NCBI GenBank assembly: GCA_001630475.1
Contig: KV419406.1
Location: forward strand, 298,991-362,990
DNA: 64,000 bases
Source: Sistotremastrum niveocremeum HHB9708
Lineage: Eukaryota; Basidiomycota; Agaricomycetes; Sistotremastrales; Sistotremastraceae
Direction: 5' to 3'
Positions 19,215-31,199 of the stretch are shown here, one piece after another; positions within the stretch are counted from its first letter, which is position 1, and each line of letters opens with the position of its first letter. Below the pieces are notes generated by a model, which saw only the letters and a program-made list of their open reading frames with translations, was not told where the DNA came from and searched no databases. Both the position numbers and the translations under genes were made by a program.

Positions 19215-22200
19215 GAAAACCCAACAACCTAGGAGGAAATGGTCAGGTACGCATGGCTCGGGCTACTGCACCCACTGGCAGAAAAAGATGTAAACGTCTA
19301 AGTGGGATGGCAGATTCAGCGCAACTCGAAGAGGCTGGCGAGGGTCAGCGGGCCGATCTTCAAACGAGGCTTCACTTTCAATAAGAAGCACGTCAGCAGC
19401 GTCGCATTCTGCTGACCAAAATTCTGTTCAAGAACCTCCGCATGTTCGGCTACCGACGCTGCCCCGAGCAGTTCAAGACCAACTTGGTGAGCTCCCCCGT
19501 AGCATTGAGCAACCGAATTCATGCTGATAGACAGGGCGTTGTAGTGTGTGCTTCATTTCCACGGTTTGGCACGGAATTCAACACGACTGACTCCTTGGAG
19601 CTACAGAAAACTAAAGACGTACGAATACGCTACAAACTGCTTTGGCTGGACAGCTTGAAGAATAGTCAGAGGATGTCTCTGCCCTCCAACCGACGCTGAC
19701 CAGCTGCGAAATCTCATCGTCAGCTATATTGGACTGAATATACAACATCTGAAGTTGCTCCCTGAGCCAGAAGGGTAGGCCATGGATCAGAGTTTCATGA
19801 TTCAGGCATTGACTGACTATTGCAGCACGACTAGCGGCTCCTTGGAGCTGTCCGAGTTAATAATCTCCTCAAAATTCTCTTCGCACCCCTTTGCCTCCAC
19901 ATTTACCCAGGCGGCCTCATCAACATCGACGAATTCCCTCTCTCCTTGACAGATCTTCAACGCCGATTCCAGATCGCGGACGGACATGTTCTCGGCAGAA
20001 TTTTGGTCCCCGTTCTCCGTCTGTTGATCTTCAGCTCATGACCCGCACGACCGCAAGGACTAGCCAGTGGTGATAACGGATGGAGGAACATCGTCCCTGG
20101 ACTGGAGGCATCAGCGGCCACTAAAGCAATTGCGAGAATGTTTACAAATCCGGAGGAATGGTGCCCGGAAAATTCAAGCACGAGCTCGTTCGAGAGAAGT
20201 TCATTATTAGGGCCTCTGATACGCCTGGGCGTGTTTCAATGGGAATGGGTGAGCCCGATCTGCAGTCCTCGGCATGAACAAGTATTGATCAACGTCCTCT
20301 AGCCGACGATCTCCAAAACATATTTCTCGGAACCTGAGAAGCGAACCCGTGCCGATGTTGATGCCTCAAACACGAGCCTTCGTGCCACCCTCCATAATCT
20401 TCAGGTACGCATCTTAACCGTGCCGCGGAACCCGCTCTAAGATCGTATAGACGTCACTTTTCCAACTCTTCAACTCGATAGTCCGAGCATCTCCGGAATG
20501 CCGTGAGTCAGTGTTAGAGTACTTCTCAAAGGTTATCTCGTTGAACGTACGCGGTCTCCAGGTAAACTCTGGCCCGCCTATGGTCTTCAGAATTGTCTAA
20601 TTCATCCTAGGTCGACTTCGCAACCGTGGCTTCCGATGGATTCATGGTTAACCTACAAGCTGTCCTTCTCCAAATTGCCGAACCCTTCATTGACTCAAAA
20701 TTCTCCAAACTGGACCGTATTGATCCCAAGTTCTTTGGTCGTTCATCCCGAATAAGCATGGCAGACAAGACCAGAGTAAATGCCACAAGCGATGAAGCCT
20801 CTCGATGGGCTGAAGAAGTCCAGAGCGAAGGCCGTAAGTTTACCGTCCTTCATAGCGGCGAGGTATTAACGGCTGAGACAGATGGACCCGCCAATTTTAT
20901 CACTGAGATATTTTATCTGACGGCGACTATCAATCATTATGGTCTCATGAGGACTATCCAGTCCGCACAGGACCTGCACAAGGCAATCGATGAGCGTCAG
21001 AATGTCATTGATTGGTACGAAGGCGATCCTACGTGGAGAGAGCAGCCCGTAAGTGAATCACGTCCTCAGACAGTGCGGCGGCTTATATGTTTATGCAGCC
21101 TACGATAAGAGCACGATATGAAGAGCAAATGAAGAGGATCAAAGTGCGTATCGCGAGCTGGATCAACGTTTGTCATCTGACATACGCTTGCCGTATAGGA
21201 CGAGATGCAACTGATACATGAGGAGATGTTTGCATACCAGGTGCAGCTTCTCGACCCTGAGTTCAGTGCTCGACAACTGGCATTCAATGGTTTCCTATCC
21301 ACCTGGTTGATCAACCTCGTCGATCCTAGTAAGAATCATCCTACGATTACCATCGACTTTGTGCCTCCCAGTTGCTCTTCCGTGGTCCACTGCTGACAAT
21401 AACCGCTAGACTCCCACTTCCGCAAGAGATTCCTACCGTGTTCAAGATGATCCCCGAATTTTTCATCGAAGACATGGCGGACTACGCTCTCTACTTGATG
21501 AGACTGAAGCCTGAGGCGATCGAAAACCCCGCCCGCGTGGAAATCCTCATTTTATGTTTCACCTTCCTGAGCAGTACATGGTATATCAAGAACCCTTTCT
21601 TAAAAACTCGACTTTTACAGGTATACCCTCGTCTTTGATTTGTCTCTCAGGGTGCTGATTTGATAAGGGTCATGTTTTACGGGACGTTGGAAACTGACGA
21701 GAACGAAGAGGAATTCTGACCGAACTACTGAACTCGCATCCCCTCTCTTTGAAGCATCTGATGTCAATATTGACTGGCTTCTATATCGGTGAGGTTTTAT
21801 TGATATTCTAACGACATCGGGCTAATCGATTGCAGAGGTCGAATCGAGGGGATCACATACTCAATTCTATGACAAATTCAGTGCGCTCCTCCCTATTCTG
21901 CGTAGTATCGATGCTCACTACTGTCTGATCATCTAGATGCTGGGTACGCTATCTTCTCGGGCCTATGCGGATCCTATTTGTGAAACTCTAGGCAGGATAT
22001 GGCCTAGATCCACAAGGCCAACTGGAATAACCCTGCACATCGTGACGCCCTTAGACAAAAATCATTGTCAGTTCCCGTTGATAGCTGCGATAACGTCTGT
22101 TAGCTCTCCTCATTGACCTATCAATATGGCCGTCACGTCTTCGAACGTTAAGGGCCCGACTATTGACAAGCGATGGGTCAAACAAGCTTTGAGAAATCGA

Positions 22201-22890
22201 GGAAGAGTAGCTGAATTCAAGTTCCATCGAAGAGGTTTATTCAGTAGCATCGCAAATGGTGCGTGGCTGATTTAGCAAAGATATTGGTGAGACTGAGCAG
22301 AGCTTTGTCTCTTTCCAGGTATTGATCAAGCAGTGCATGGTCAGTCTTGCATGAAAATGTAGTCTAGTGGGTTGCAGTACTGATAGTGAGACAGGCGTGG
22401 AGAGTGGCATCAAGAGCGTTGTAGGAGACGTCACCAGTGTCGCTGCTGCGGCCACCGGCATCAAGAGCGTCGCGTCTGGCGTTACTAGCGCGGCCGTGGC
22501 AGTCGCGACTGACATAAAAAATGGTACGCTCCCTAAGAAGCACAAACAACCTGTTAAACTCACGCACGTCTAATAGGTGTCAATACTGCTTTTCATGGTC
22601 AGTTTGATTTTGTTGTCTTATTCTGCTCTCATATCACTGCAGCCGCTGAAAATGCTACTGCATTCAACAAAACGGAAACCGATAATCTCAAACCCATTTC
22701 TATCCAGAAGGATTTCCCCATCATCAACAAAGATCTGGAATGCGGTCCGGCGACTGGCACTATATCTTTGGATGTCGACACGGAGGTCAAAGCGCAAGTT
22801 GTGTTTGGATATGTTATCACTGTAAGAAATCTCTTCCTAAAGTTCGCTCGAAAGCTCACCTCTCTTCTCCAGGGTACGGCCATCACGCCG
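19215..22890 (+). pseudogene. Truncated duplicate of the Ufd2 plus secreted-protein gene pair, fused
   Basis: The segment is collinear with 43209-49525. It starts at the Ufd2 first exon and keeps recognisable exons, for example from 20626 ([20 protein letters not shown]) and about 21410 ([18 protein letters not shown]). Relative to the other copy it lacks about 370 bp in the Ufd2 N-terminal half, and its first exons are badly degraded. At 22086-22090 the Ufd2 sequence GATAGCTGCGA passes directly into the third exon region of the neighbouring secreted-protein gene (TAACGTCTGTTAGC). This removes the Ufd2 C-terminal third including the U-box, as well as the signal peptide of the neighbour. Homology ends near 22885-22890. 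Neither product could be functional. Confidence 0.88.
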
Positions 22891-23694
22891 ACAATCTGCG
22901 GGAATTGTTCTGTTTCATTGCCACTGGATGAGAGAAACCTGCAAAGCCCGAGATCGAATGTTTAAAGCACAATAAAGTCTGACACTGCGTGGCGAAAGGG
23001 ACAGCATCGAAGAGACTCCATTAACGACGATGTCAGCGTTTCCGGGCCATCGAAGTTTCATCCTCAATAACTCACCATGAGCTTTTCTTCCATTTCACTG
23101 CGAGCCCCGAGACGTCCAGACCGAGCCATGTCCGTCTGACAGTATACCCAAGGGCGAGAACGGAATCCACTTTAATCCAGCACCAGAATTCGAACGTCCC
23201 TTGATATGCATTATTTTGCTCGTTGTCAAGGCTTGAGTCATGGCTTGAGCTTGAGCCGCCGCTTAAATAGGGAGGCTCTGAGATTTTCATGCCTACATTT
23301 CGTTTCATTTTCTAGCCTCCTTCATGCGAGAATCGATCCTGAAGTCGCTGGGCAGAGCGTTTCATTTCGGCGAGAAGAGCCCATGGAATGAAACTGAGTG
23401 CAGAGAAGAACAAAGAGAGTCAAAGAAGGTGCAAGACTTGACGCGCTTGACGCCTATTTCGATTGCATTCAGTTAAGTCCAGTCATGGAATGGAGTGGAC
23501 GAACAAGCAAACGAAGGGGAAATCCATTTTGAGCGCGTCCATCGTCGAGGCAGAGCGGAAGCAGTGTCGGAACTTTCGGGTACCTCTCCCTTCCGGTTCG
23601 TTCGACTTGCTTTGAGCATTCACTTTCACTATTGTGCTCCTCCTCAGCTTATGACTGCCCTTCGACAGATTGCGTCAATTCTCATGATAGCTTC
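22891..23694. other. Intergenic stretch
   Basis: No gene is supported. A 78-codon minus-strand frame at 23072-23308 has no recognisable features. Confidence 0.4.
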
Positions 23695-24529
23695 GTCAAG
23701 ACATGGGCCGGCGACAATGTACATGGAAATTCGATACGGATTACTCCGCTCACTGGCAACTGCTCTTACTCCCTCCCCCTCACTCACTTGTCCTCTTCTG
23801 TGCGTCCTTACTATCGCTGCTAAATCGCATCAAACGACCGAAATGAGCCATGTCTCCTGCTGCTCGAATGCACTGCCGTGGGAAGTCGGAGTATGAGGGA
23901 GGAATTCCTGCATAAAAGAAATGTCACTCTGTGAGCTCTCTTTCTCTCGTCCCCCTCCACTCTCTCACCTGGCGTCCGAAAGGTCGTCAAGTGTGGGCTC
24001 GCCATTCCTCATCCCGAGGAATGGGGCCATCAGGTCCGTGCTTTGCACCCAAATGACTGACCACCGTCCTCCATCCCATCAGATGGGGGCTCGTTGCGCT
24101 CGGTCAACCTGTGATGTGCTGCTGTGCTGAGTGGGGGTTGCGCATTCGGACGTCGTGAGACGTTTGCGACTTACCCTGTGGGTATTGTTGCCCGTTTGTG
24201 TCTGAGGCCAAGGGGTCATGTGGTGATGATCGCTGGGCAACCAGTGGTCATGGGCCCATGGTCGTGCGGCTGCGGGACATCCATCGCTTGCGAACAGCGC
24301 TCTGCGCTGCATCGCAGTCGGCCTGCCCGACAGGTGAGTTTCTTGTTTTCTATTTTGTGCCCCACGCTGACCCACACTTTCTTAGGCGGGCCGCATATCT
24401 GCGACCGAGGGTCTTTCGTCGAGGGACATCAAGGATTGGACATCGGGGACGGAGACGGGCTGAAATGTACTAGTAGATTGGGCTTGGGGCTTGTCGTAGC
24501 AGAGATATTCATCTTCAGGAATTTGCATT
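23695..24529 (+). repeat. 835-bp duplicated unit, copy A
   Basis: The unit is nearly identical to the reverse complement of 29168-30002 over 835 bp. Its middle (about 23870-24480) is almost perfect and its first and last 100-150 bp are more diverged. Inside are a 70-codon frame preserved in both copies (ending TCDVLLC near 24128) and an intron-like GTGAGT...CTTAG block at about 24332-24386. The unit has neither terminal inverted repeats nor a clear target duplication. It could be a duplicated small gene, a non-coding RNA gene or a non-autonomous repeat; I cannot decide. Confidence 0.85.
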
Positions 24530-24756
24530 GAGTCACTTTGGGGTCAATAATTTGAATAAAGCTACTAGCCACAGGTCGCTATCATGTAGGCTACGCAGCG
24601 AATCCGAGTCATTGATGAACACAGGATACAAATTCCTCACTCATCGGTCCGCACAGTCGATCGGCAGAATGCAACGGTTTGCAACAAAAAAGTGACGAAA
24701 CTCGATTATTAGAGGACTTTGGGACTCAAACAGTTGACAACGCAATAGTCTCAACG

Positions 24757-26137
24757 CTAACCTTCCACCTCCTGTTCCCACATTCCACGGGCCTGAACGG
24801 TCATCAGAAGCTCCGCCACTGCCTCACTAGGGTCTTCCTCATCCCCTATGTGGAAATCCTTCAAATATGGAAGGGAATGTGCAACGTCGATTTCAAGTAA
24901 AGCGAGTAGTGCTGCCTCTAGATCGCCAAAGAGTTCGAGGACTTGTAGCGATGGGCACATCATAAGGATATGAAGGCAAATGTAAGAGAGATCCGACGTG
25001 GGGAGGACAAAGTTGGACGAAGATGGCGCCTTATAGATAGCGAGCTCAACCGCGCGCGTGCAGGCAGCCTGCATGAAAGAAGAGATGATGCGAGTAAGGC
25101 ACGTGACAGAAGACGTGTTCTGTTCTGAGGTGCGGAAGAGTTCATGGTCCAGTGGGACATAAAAGGAGTACGACGGCCACGAATTGAGCTGTACCAGTAT
25201 AAATTTCTCTCGAAGCTCTACAGTCACCGCGTTCGGGGAGACCATTGTATGGAGGGTGAAGGCAGGAAGCGAGAGGTTCTCCGTGGAGAGTTCGTGATCG
25301 TTGAGAACCAGGTGTACGTGGACCTGCCCTTGGGCCAGAAGATGGACCTTGTTCATCATGCAGCGTGCACCAACCACACTTATGTTGCGGAGAGTGAATG
25401 AACGACAGTGTATGAGAGTGATACTTGGACGAGAGACGAGGAAGTTGTCTGGAACAGGTCCCTCCCACACTAACTCGATGTGATCTACGTGCTCCAATTG
25501 TTTCAGCATTGATATCAGAGTTGCGTGGTAAGCCTTCGTGATCTGCATGTCAAGGAAACGAAGGGAAGGGAAGTGCTGCACTGGACAAAGCCGCCAAGAG
25601 CGCATGTGTAATCTCGTGAGAAGGGGTGCGTCGTTGCAGACAAGACGATTTATGGCTTCCACTCGGTCGCCCAAGTCCACCCACAAACTTCTGAGACGAG
25701 GCGCAGGTTGGTCGAGCGCATTGGCGATATTCCCGGTACATTGGCCGTTACATATGGTCACGTCTAGTTCCTGTGCTCGTGGGATGTATTCTCTTAGGTG
25801 TTGCGCGCATGTATCTCTTATCGCTCTCGACATGGGCTCCTCGATCTTCAGCACGAGGATCAGGTCGTAGCCTTTTGATCGACTAAGGAAAAACTTGATG
25901 AGCGGTTTTGGCCATGCGACGTCGACGGTGTTCCAAAGGCTAGGAGTGGACCCTATACGGTTGAACCTAGAATTTCTGAAGTCGATCCGTGAGCTCGATG
26001 GAGGGCGAACAGCAGTCCTGAACTGACAGTCGTCGCATCGTACTTATTCCCGCTAGTTTGTCTTCCCATGAGCCGGAATGAATAGCAAGTCGCATGATGT
26101 CAAAAAGAATTGCTTCGCTGAGCTTATTGAAGGACAT
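24757..26137 (-). CDS. F-box/leucine-rich-type protein
   Basis: A short first exon (MSFNKLSEAILFDIM from ATG 26137) is followed by a small intron and a long exon carrying SPSLWNTVDVAWPKPLIKFFLSRSKG. About 365 residues of leucine-rich, repeat-like segments follow (LRSLWVDLGD, LTRLHM, LRFLDMQ, LQVLELFGDLEAALL), ending WEQEVEG with TAG at 24757-24759. A cramped F-box-like start, an LW-T-V motif and irregular leucine-rich repeats are the layout of the large agaricomycete F-box families, which select substrates for SCF ubiquitin ligases. The F-box itself is weak here. It is a distant relative of the gene at 54765-56225 and lies between the two inverted 835-bp repeats. Confidence 0.7.
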
Positions 26138-29100
26138 GATATCCAAGCAACTTGTTCGAAGTCAGGGTGGAAAGTAATCGCAGAACGAGTTGCAGGAGCA
26201 TTCGATTGCTGTCGGAGCTTTCAAAGTCCGCTCCACATGCACATCTGTGGCACATAATAATAATATAATAGTACATTACTAGTAAGAGTGTACATGATTT
26301 TCTCGAAGCACATCCATTTCGGACAAAGATTCTGTGTAGAAAGTACTACATTTGGCGGCCTGCTGCTCAGCGGACGCACGTTGATCTGACCTGGCCGAGA
26401 CCAAACTGTGCGCAGCTGGCAGCGTTTCAGTTCGCTCTCTCAAAGCGGCGTCAAAGAATGCTGCATGTGTTGTTCAAGTCGGTCACTTGGTAGCTCGCAT
26501 GACTGGAATGAGATCTGCCTTTGAAGAGGGCAACGTGGGAGACTTGGGAAAATCACATACAAAGAGACGGGATGGCATCCCCCGCTTGTTTATTTGAATC
26601 TGGATGGTCTCGCAATTCAGGATATCACATCGAGGAACGACAAGAAGGAGCGATGGCAAGGAATTATGATGCACCCGATGTCGAGAATCGCCAAATCCTG
26701 GAACTGCATGAACAAAAAGAGACAGAGAGGAACGCATAATCTCCACTTACTTTGACTTATCTGACCGCGAAGTGTGTCCCCACTAGAAGCGAAACACCCA
26801 ATTTCGACGAGTCGATGGCATGCTCTTACTGTCGACGCGGTATGTTTGAAGGTTTTGTCTTGGAATGCCACGACTCTGTCTTCAACAAGATCTCGTCAGC
26901 GACCCAATTCGGAATTCCAAAGCGCCGCGGCCAACCCACCATCAATCTACATGGGTTCAGGGCCGTGCTACTTGGCCGAGTTCGCCGCGTCTTTCCATCC
27001 GAGAGAGAAGCGATATATGCGTAGCACACATCGCAGATGCCTTTTGGGACTCCATCGAGACTTGAACGGAGACAGGCCTTGTTCACGTGAATGATCAATA
27101 ACAGGCTCAAACTTTTATACAGAGTGACATACCTAGTGTTCGCAAAGTGAGAGAAGCTAGGTGACGAGATGACGATGCAATCAGACATGTGTAACACGAG
27201 CTAACCCTTGGAAAGACTGCGACTCAAGATGGGCTCGACGAGAGGTCCAACATATACTGCAGCAGGAACTAACAGCATGAATCACTGTGCGACGACGTGT
27301 TAGCGAGCGAACCACCATCGGTGCTATCCTCTTTGTTAACTTAACGCTCATGGTAACAGCTCTGACGTACTTCTTCGACAAGCTTGGACTGTGATGTGAT
27401 CCGTAGGTGGTTCGAGCGAGCGAGGTGACGCTTGTAAGCAGCTAGTGCCTGACAAGGCTCAGCTATGACCCAGGCCTTTTAAAGTCAGTAATGAAACCCG
27501 ACCATGACGACAGGACCTTACCGGTGCTGAGAATATAGGATGTTAGCCAGAACCCGTGCAACGACAGTGGTCTGTTCTCCATGAGTTAAAGTTACGACAA
27601 GACGACACGCCGACAATGAAGGTCCCTCACCTATAGACGATATCCCTACGCTACGACGGAGCGTTCCAGCTGGAATAATCGGATGGAATCGGAGCGAAGT
27701 TGGCGCAGGTGGTTGAGGCGAAACGACCTCGAATGGAGGGGAATGGCTGCAGACGGCCGGGGCCAATCACGGCCAAAAGACGCACTTTGGAGGGACACGG
27801 AGTGTTGGGTCAGCACAATTTGGTCTTGTAGCAGCTAGAGAGTATCAGGCACAGCCAGACAGCCTGATATTGGCATGTGGTATCCAGCATCAGTGTCGTT
27901 CGTCCTACGAAGTCTCCGGCGCTTAGTCTGGCTGCGATCACGGTCATTCTGCTAATGACTTCTTATTAAGTTATTTTCGATGTCAACCGCGACTCCAACG
28001 CTGAGTTTTCTACGACCAACACCTCAAGCATTCAATTAGCTTTGACATCAACTATCAACTGGGCAAATTTTCCGTCACGCGCGCCAGAGCCTATTAGCAC
28101 TATCGACAAATGCTTACCCTGGACAGTCATTCTTGAAAGCGCTATTGTAACTTGCAAGTCATTCTTGATTCAGATGCGGTCTCCTGCCTCGGGGACTGAC
28201 ATCTCTCATCAGCACTTGTCTCTTCCGCTGCCTTCGCTTCGGGCTAGTAGGGCCAAACCGTTGCTGAGAAACTTGACGGATCGTGCCAAAAGCAATCTCT
28301 CGTAGACTCGTACTGTGGCCTCATCCTCCAGCAAAACGTCTCCCTGAGATAACACCGAATGACTCTGTAATTCTGAACCTACACAGATGAACATGCACTC
28401 TCTGGGAACATCTTTAGGCTCCGTAAACCCAATCCGAGGGTATATCAATGTACGCGTTTCGAGATCTTACTGCCTCAGGCTCGTTGACTCAAGGCCCAAA
28501 TCTGGCTTGGCAATCTTTTTTCAAAAGTCGAGTCCCGTCTTCGTACCATTTCCAAGTCCAGCCACCGCCTGCTCTTACCAGCGCTCACCTCTTGAGGTAG
28601 AATCTAGCTGAACGCGCAGATGTCGAGGGTATATTGAGCTGGAATCTTGGGATGGAAGATAGAGAACAGTAAGGACGGCACAAGAAGACGTATGGGACGC
28701 GTTATTCATCAATGTGTTTGTGTTCCAAGCTCATCTGCTCAAATCGCACGACTGACACTATTCCTTAGCCCCTAACGAAAAGAAAGGCAATCAAAGTCGT
28801 AAACTCGAAGGACCGATTGCTGCACGTCCCTCACAAACGAGCATCGAGGACTGAGCCAAGACCGATGGATCGGCGGGAACGGACATGCGACTCGAAAAGG
28901 CCAGCGGGAGCGGAATATAACCGAGTTTTGATGAGGCGATGGAAGCGATGGAGTACACGGAAACTAAGTAGGTGATAGCAAGCCCCGGTCTGCCGCAGCA
29001 GCCTCGCAAGCAGCCTCAGCAGCTTGTTTCTTTGATTTGTGCTCTTTAACGAATTTTATTAGTATCAGGAGACTTTTGATATTTGGCTGATAGCCCGAGA

Positions 29101-29167
29101 GAGAGCGATTGTGTGTGATAAGAGAGCCAGCGTAATATGAACCATGAGTAAAGCAAGCAGCTCGTTG
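26138..29167. other. Long gene-poor stretch
   Basis: Only short overlapping frames on both strands are present, none with a recognisable motif, consistent splice signals or a repeat match in the window. Around 26260-26285 there is a short AT-rich run of ATAATAATAT. I see no supported gene in 3 kb. Confidence 0.5.
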
Positions 29168-30002
29168 AATGCAAATTTCTATACATGAATGTCTCCGCTA
29201 CGACAAGCCCCAACCCAATCTACCAGTACGTTTCAGCCCGTCTCCGTCCCCGATGTCCAATCCTTGATGTCCCTCGACGAAAGCCCCTCGGTCGCAGACA
29301 TGCGGCCCGCCTAAGAAAGTGCGGGTCAGCGTAGGGCACGAAACAGAGGAACAAGAAACTCACCTGTCGGGCAGGCCGACTGCGATGCAGCGCAGAGCGC
29401 TGTTCGCAAGCGATGGATGTCCCGCAGCCGCACGACCATGGGCCCATGACCACTGGTTGCCCAGCGATCATCACCACATGACCCCTTGGCCTCAGACACA
29501 AACGGGCAACAATACCCACAGGGTAAGTCGCAAACGTCTCACGACGTCCGAATGCGCAACCCCCACTCAGCACAGCAGCACATCACAGGTTGACCGAGCG
29601 CAACGAGCCCCCATCTGATGGGATGGAGGACGGTGGTCAGTCATTTGGGTGCAAAGCACGGACCTGATGGCCCCATTCCTCGGGATGAGGAATGGCGAGC
29701 CCACACTTGACGACCTTTCGGACGCCAGGTGAGAGAGTGGAGGGGGACGAGAGAAAGAGAGCTCACAGAGTGACATTTCTTTTATGCACAAATTCCTCCC
29801 TCACACTCCGACTTCCCACGACAGTGCATTCGAGCAGCAGGAGACATGGCCCATTTCGGTCGTTCGATGCAATATACCAGCGAAAGCAAGGACGCACAGA
29901 AGAGGACAAGTGAGTGAGGGGGAGGGAGTAAGAGCAGTTGCCAGTGAGCGGAGTAATCCGTATCGAATTTCCATGTACATTGTCGCCGGCCCATGTCTTG
30001 AC
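29168..30002 (-). repeat. 835-bp duplicated unit, copy B (inverted)
   Basis: This is the inverted partner of 23695-24529 with the same length. The same 70-codon frame (ending at 29567) and the same intron-like block are retained, with only scattered substitutions in the core. It lies about 260 bp left of the terminal repeat of the 10.7-kb element. Confidence 0.85.
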
Positions 30003-30262
30003 TATGCTCGCATCGAGCAACAATACGCATATCAAGGGGCGTCCATAGTCCGGTGCTGAATTGCTGTTCTTGACCTTCTGGATTCTGTCAGACGGCGATG
30101 GCTCGCTCTCGACGTCTGAGGCCTTGCTATAGAAACAGTTTGAATATACTCGTTCCCGATAAGGAACTCGATTCTAGAAAGAAGCCCTAGGATTTAGTCA
30201 ATCAGTCATCCTTTTGGTAGTAGCGGCGAGAAAATGTTTACTTATGCATTACTGTGCCCTTC

Positions 30263-30294
30263 AGTATGGCCAGCCGGCTGATACATTATTCAAA
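30263..30294 (+). repeat. Left outer terminal inverted repeat
   Basis: It begins AGTATGGCCAGCC and ends ATTCAAA. It pairs with 40924-40955 at about 25 of 32 positions. Confidence 0.7.
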
Positions 30295-30762
30295 CAAATC
30301 TTTTCTTTTCAGGAGGATCAAACTTTTCAGCGTTTTTGACCAGATGTTTTTGTTTTTTAACTTCTTTTCACACTTTTTGCCACATGTTTTCTGAAGGCTA
30401 AGAACTTTTTTTTGGATCATGTTTCCTTGACACAAAGAAGCTTCTCAGTCTGCAGTTTTGGACAGTCTTGTTTACTTGAAGAGCTTTCTTATCATCAACC
30501 TTCTTTTCCAACAGCATATATAGGAGAAGATGTTTTTTGAGTCGCCTATATGGCACCTTGTTTTCACTAGATTTCTCCCAAGAGTTCACACAAATGTGCC
30601 TTTGTTTTCAGAGTAGTTTTGCAGTAGTTTTCTTTCATTCACCAGTTGTTTCTTCAGATGATGTTTTCACAGAAGATGTTTTCACTCAGGGGTTCTTTCC
30701 ACACAGAGATCTTTTTTGCGGGATCTTTTTCCATCACACATGTTTCCCATTTGGTGTCCACT
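30290..30762 (+). repeat. Left T-rich subterminal array
   Basis: Many short variants of AGATCTTTT, AGATGTTTT and ACATGTTTT are scattered at irregular spacing, often near CACAGG or TCACA. The same set occurs on the opposite strand at 40617-40917. Such clustered subterminal motifs commonly serve as transposase binding sites. Confidence 0.65.
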
Positions 30763-30796
30763 GCTGACTAAGTGTCACAAGCCGGCCGGTGATCTC
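30763..30796 (+). repeat. Left inner inverted repeat
   Basis: The 34-bp sequence has GCTGACTAA and GCCGGCCGGT blocks and matches the reverse complement of 40574-40607 at about 26 of 34 positions. Confidence 0.75.
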
Positions 30797-31199
30797 CATG
30801 TTGCCCAAACCAGGTAACATACATGTGACTGATCATGTGCAAACACGGTCACGTGTATTCCCTGACATCATGTCCGAGCCATCCCGGGGGCCTTGTCTGA
30901 GTTTCAATGGTCTTGATTGTTCTTGCCTAAGGGAGAACAATCATTCAGTGTTGTTGTCATCCAGTTTATACTCTGAACAGTGCACTATATGCGACACGAG
31001 AACACTTATCTATCACAAAATGTCCTCAAATGCAGGTGTTCATCTGCCAGAGCATCTCCGATCCCACTGTTTCTCAAATTAGATTTAAGCTCCGCTTGAA
31101 AACGAGGAAAAGTCACGGGTATCCAAGGGCCTCAAGTCGACGTGGTGCTTTATTCCCCGCCTTTGCCCTTGTTCTCTACAAGGCAACTGATACCCCACC

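Noticed and set aside
23921-24130. The 70-codon frame in the 835-bp unit as a definite protein gene
   Set aside because: The two copies are so alike at the DNA level that frame preservation is not evidence of coding.
30398-30767. Short frames in the T-rich array, and the Lys-rich frames at 40624-40918
   Set aside because: They are translations of low-complexity subterminal arrays, with no splice or start context.
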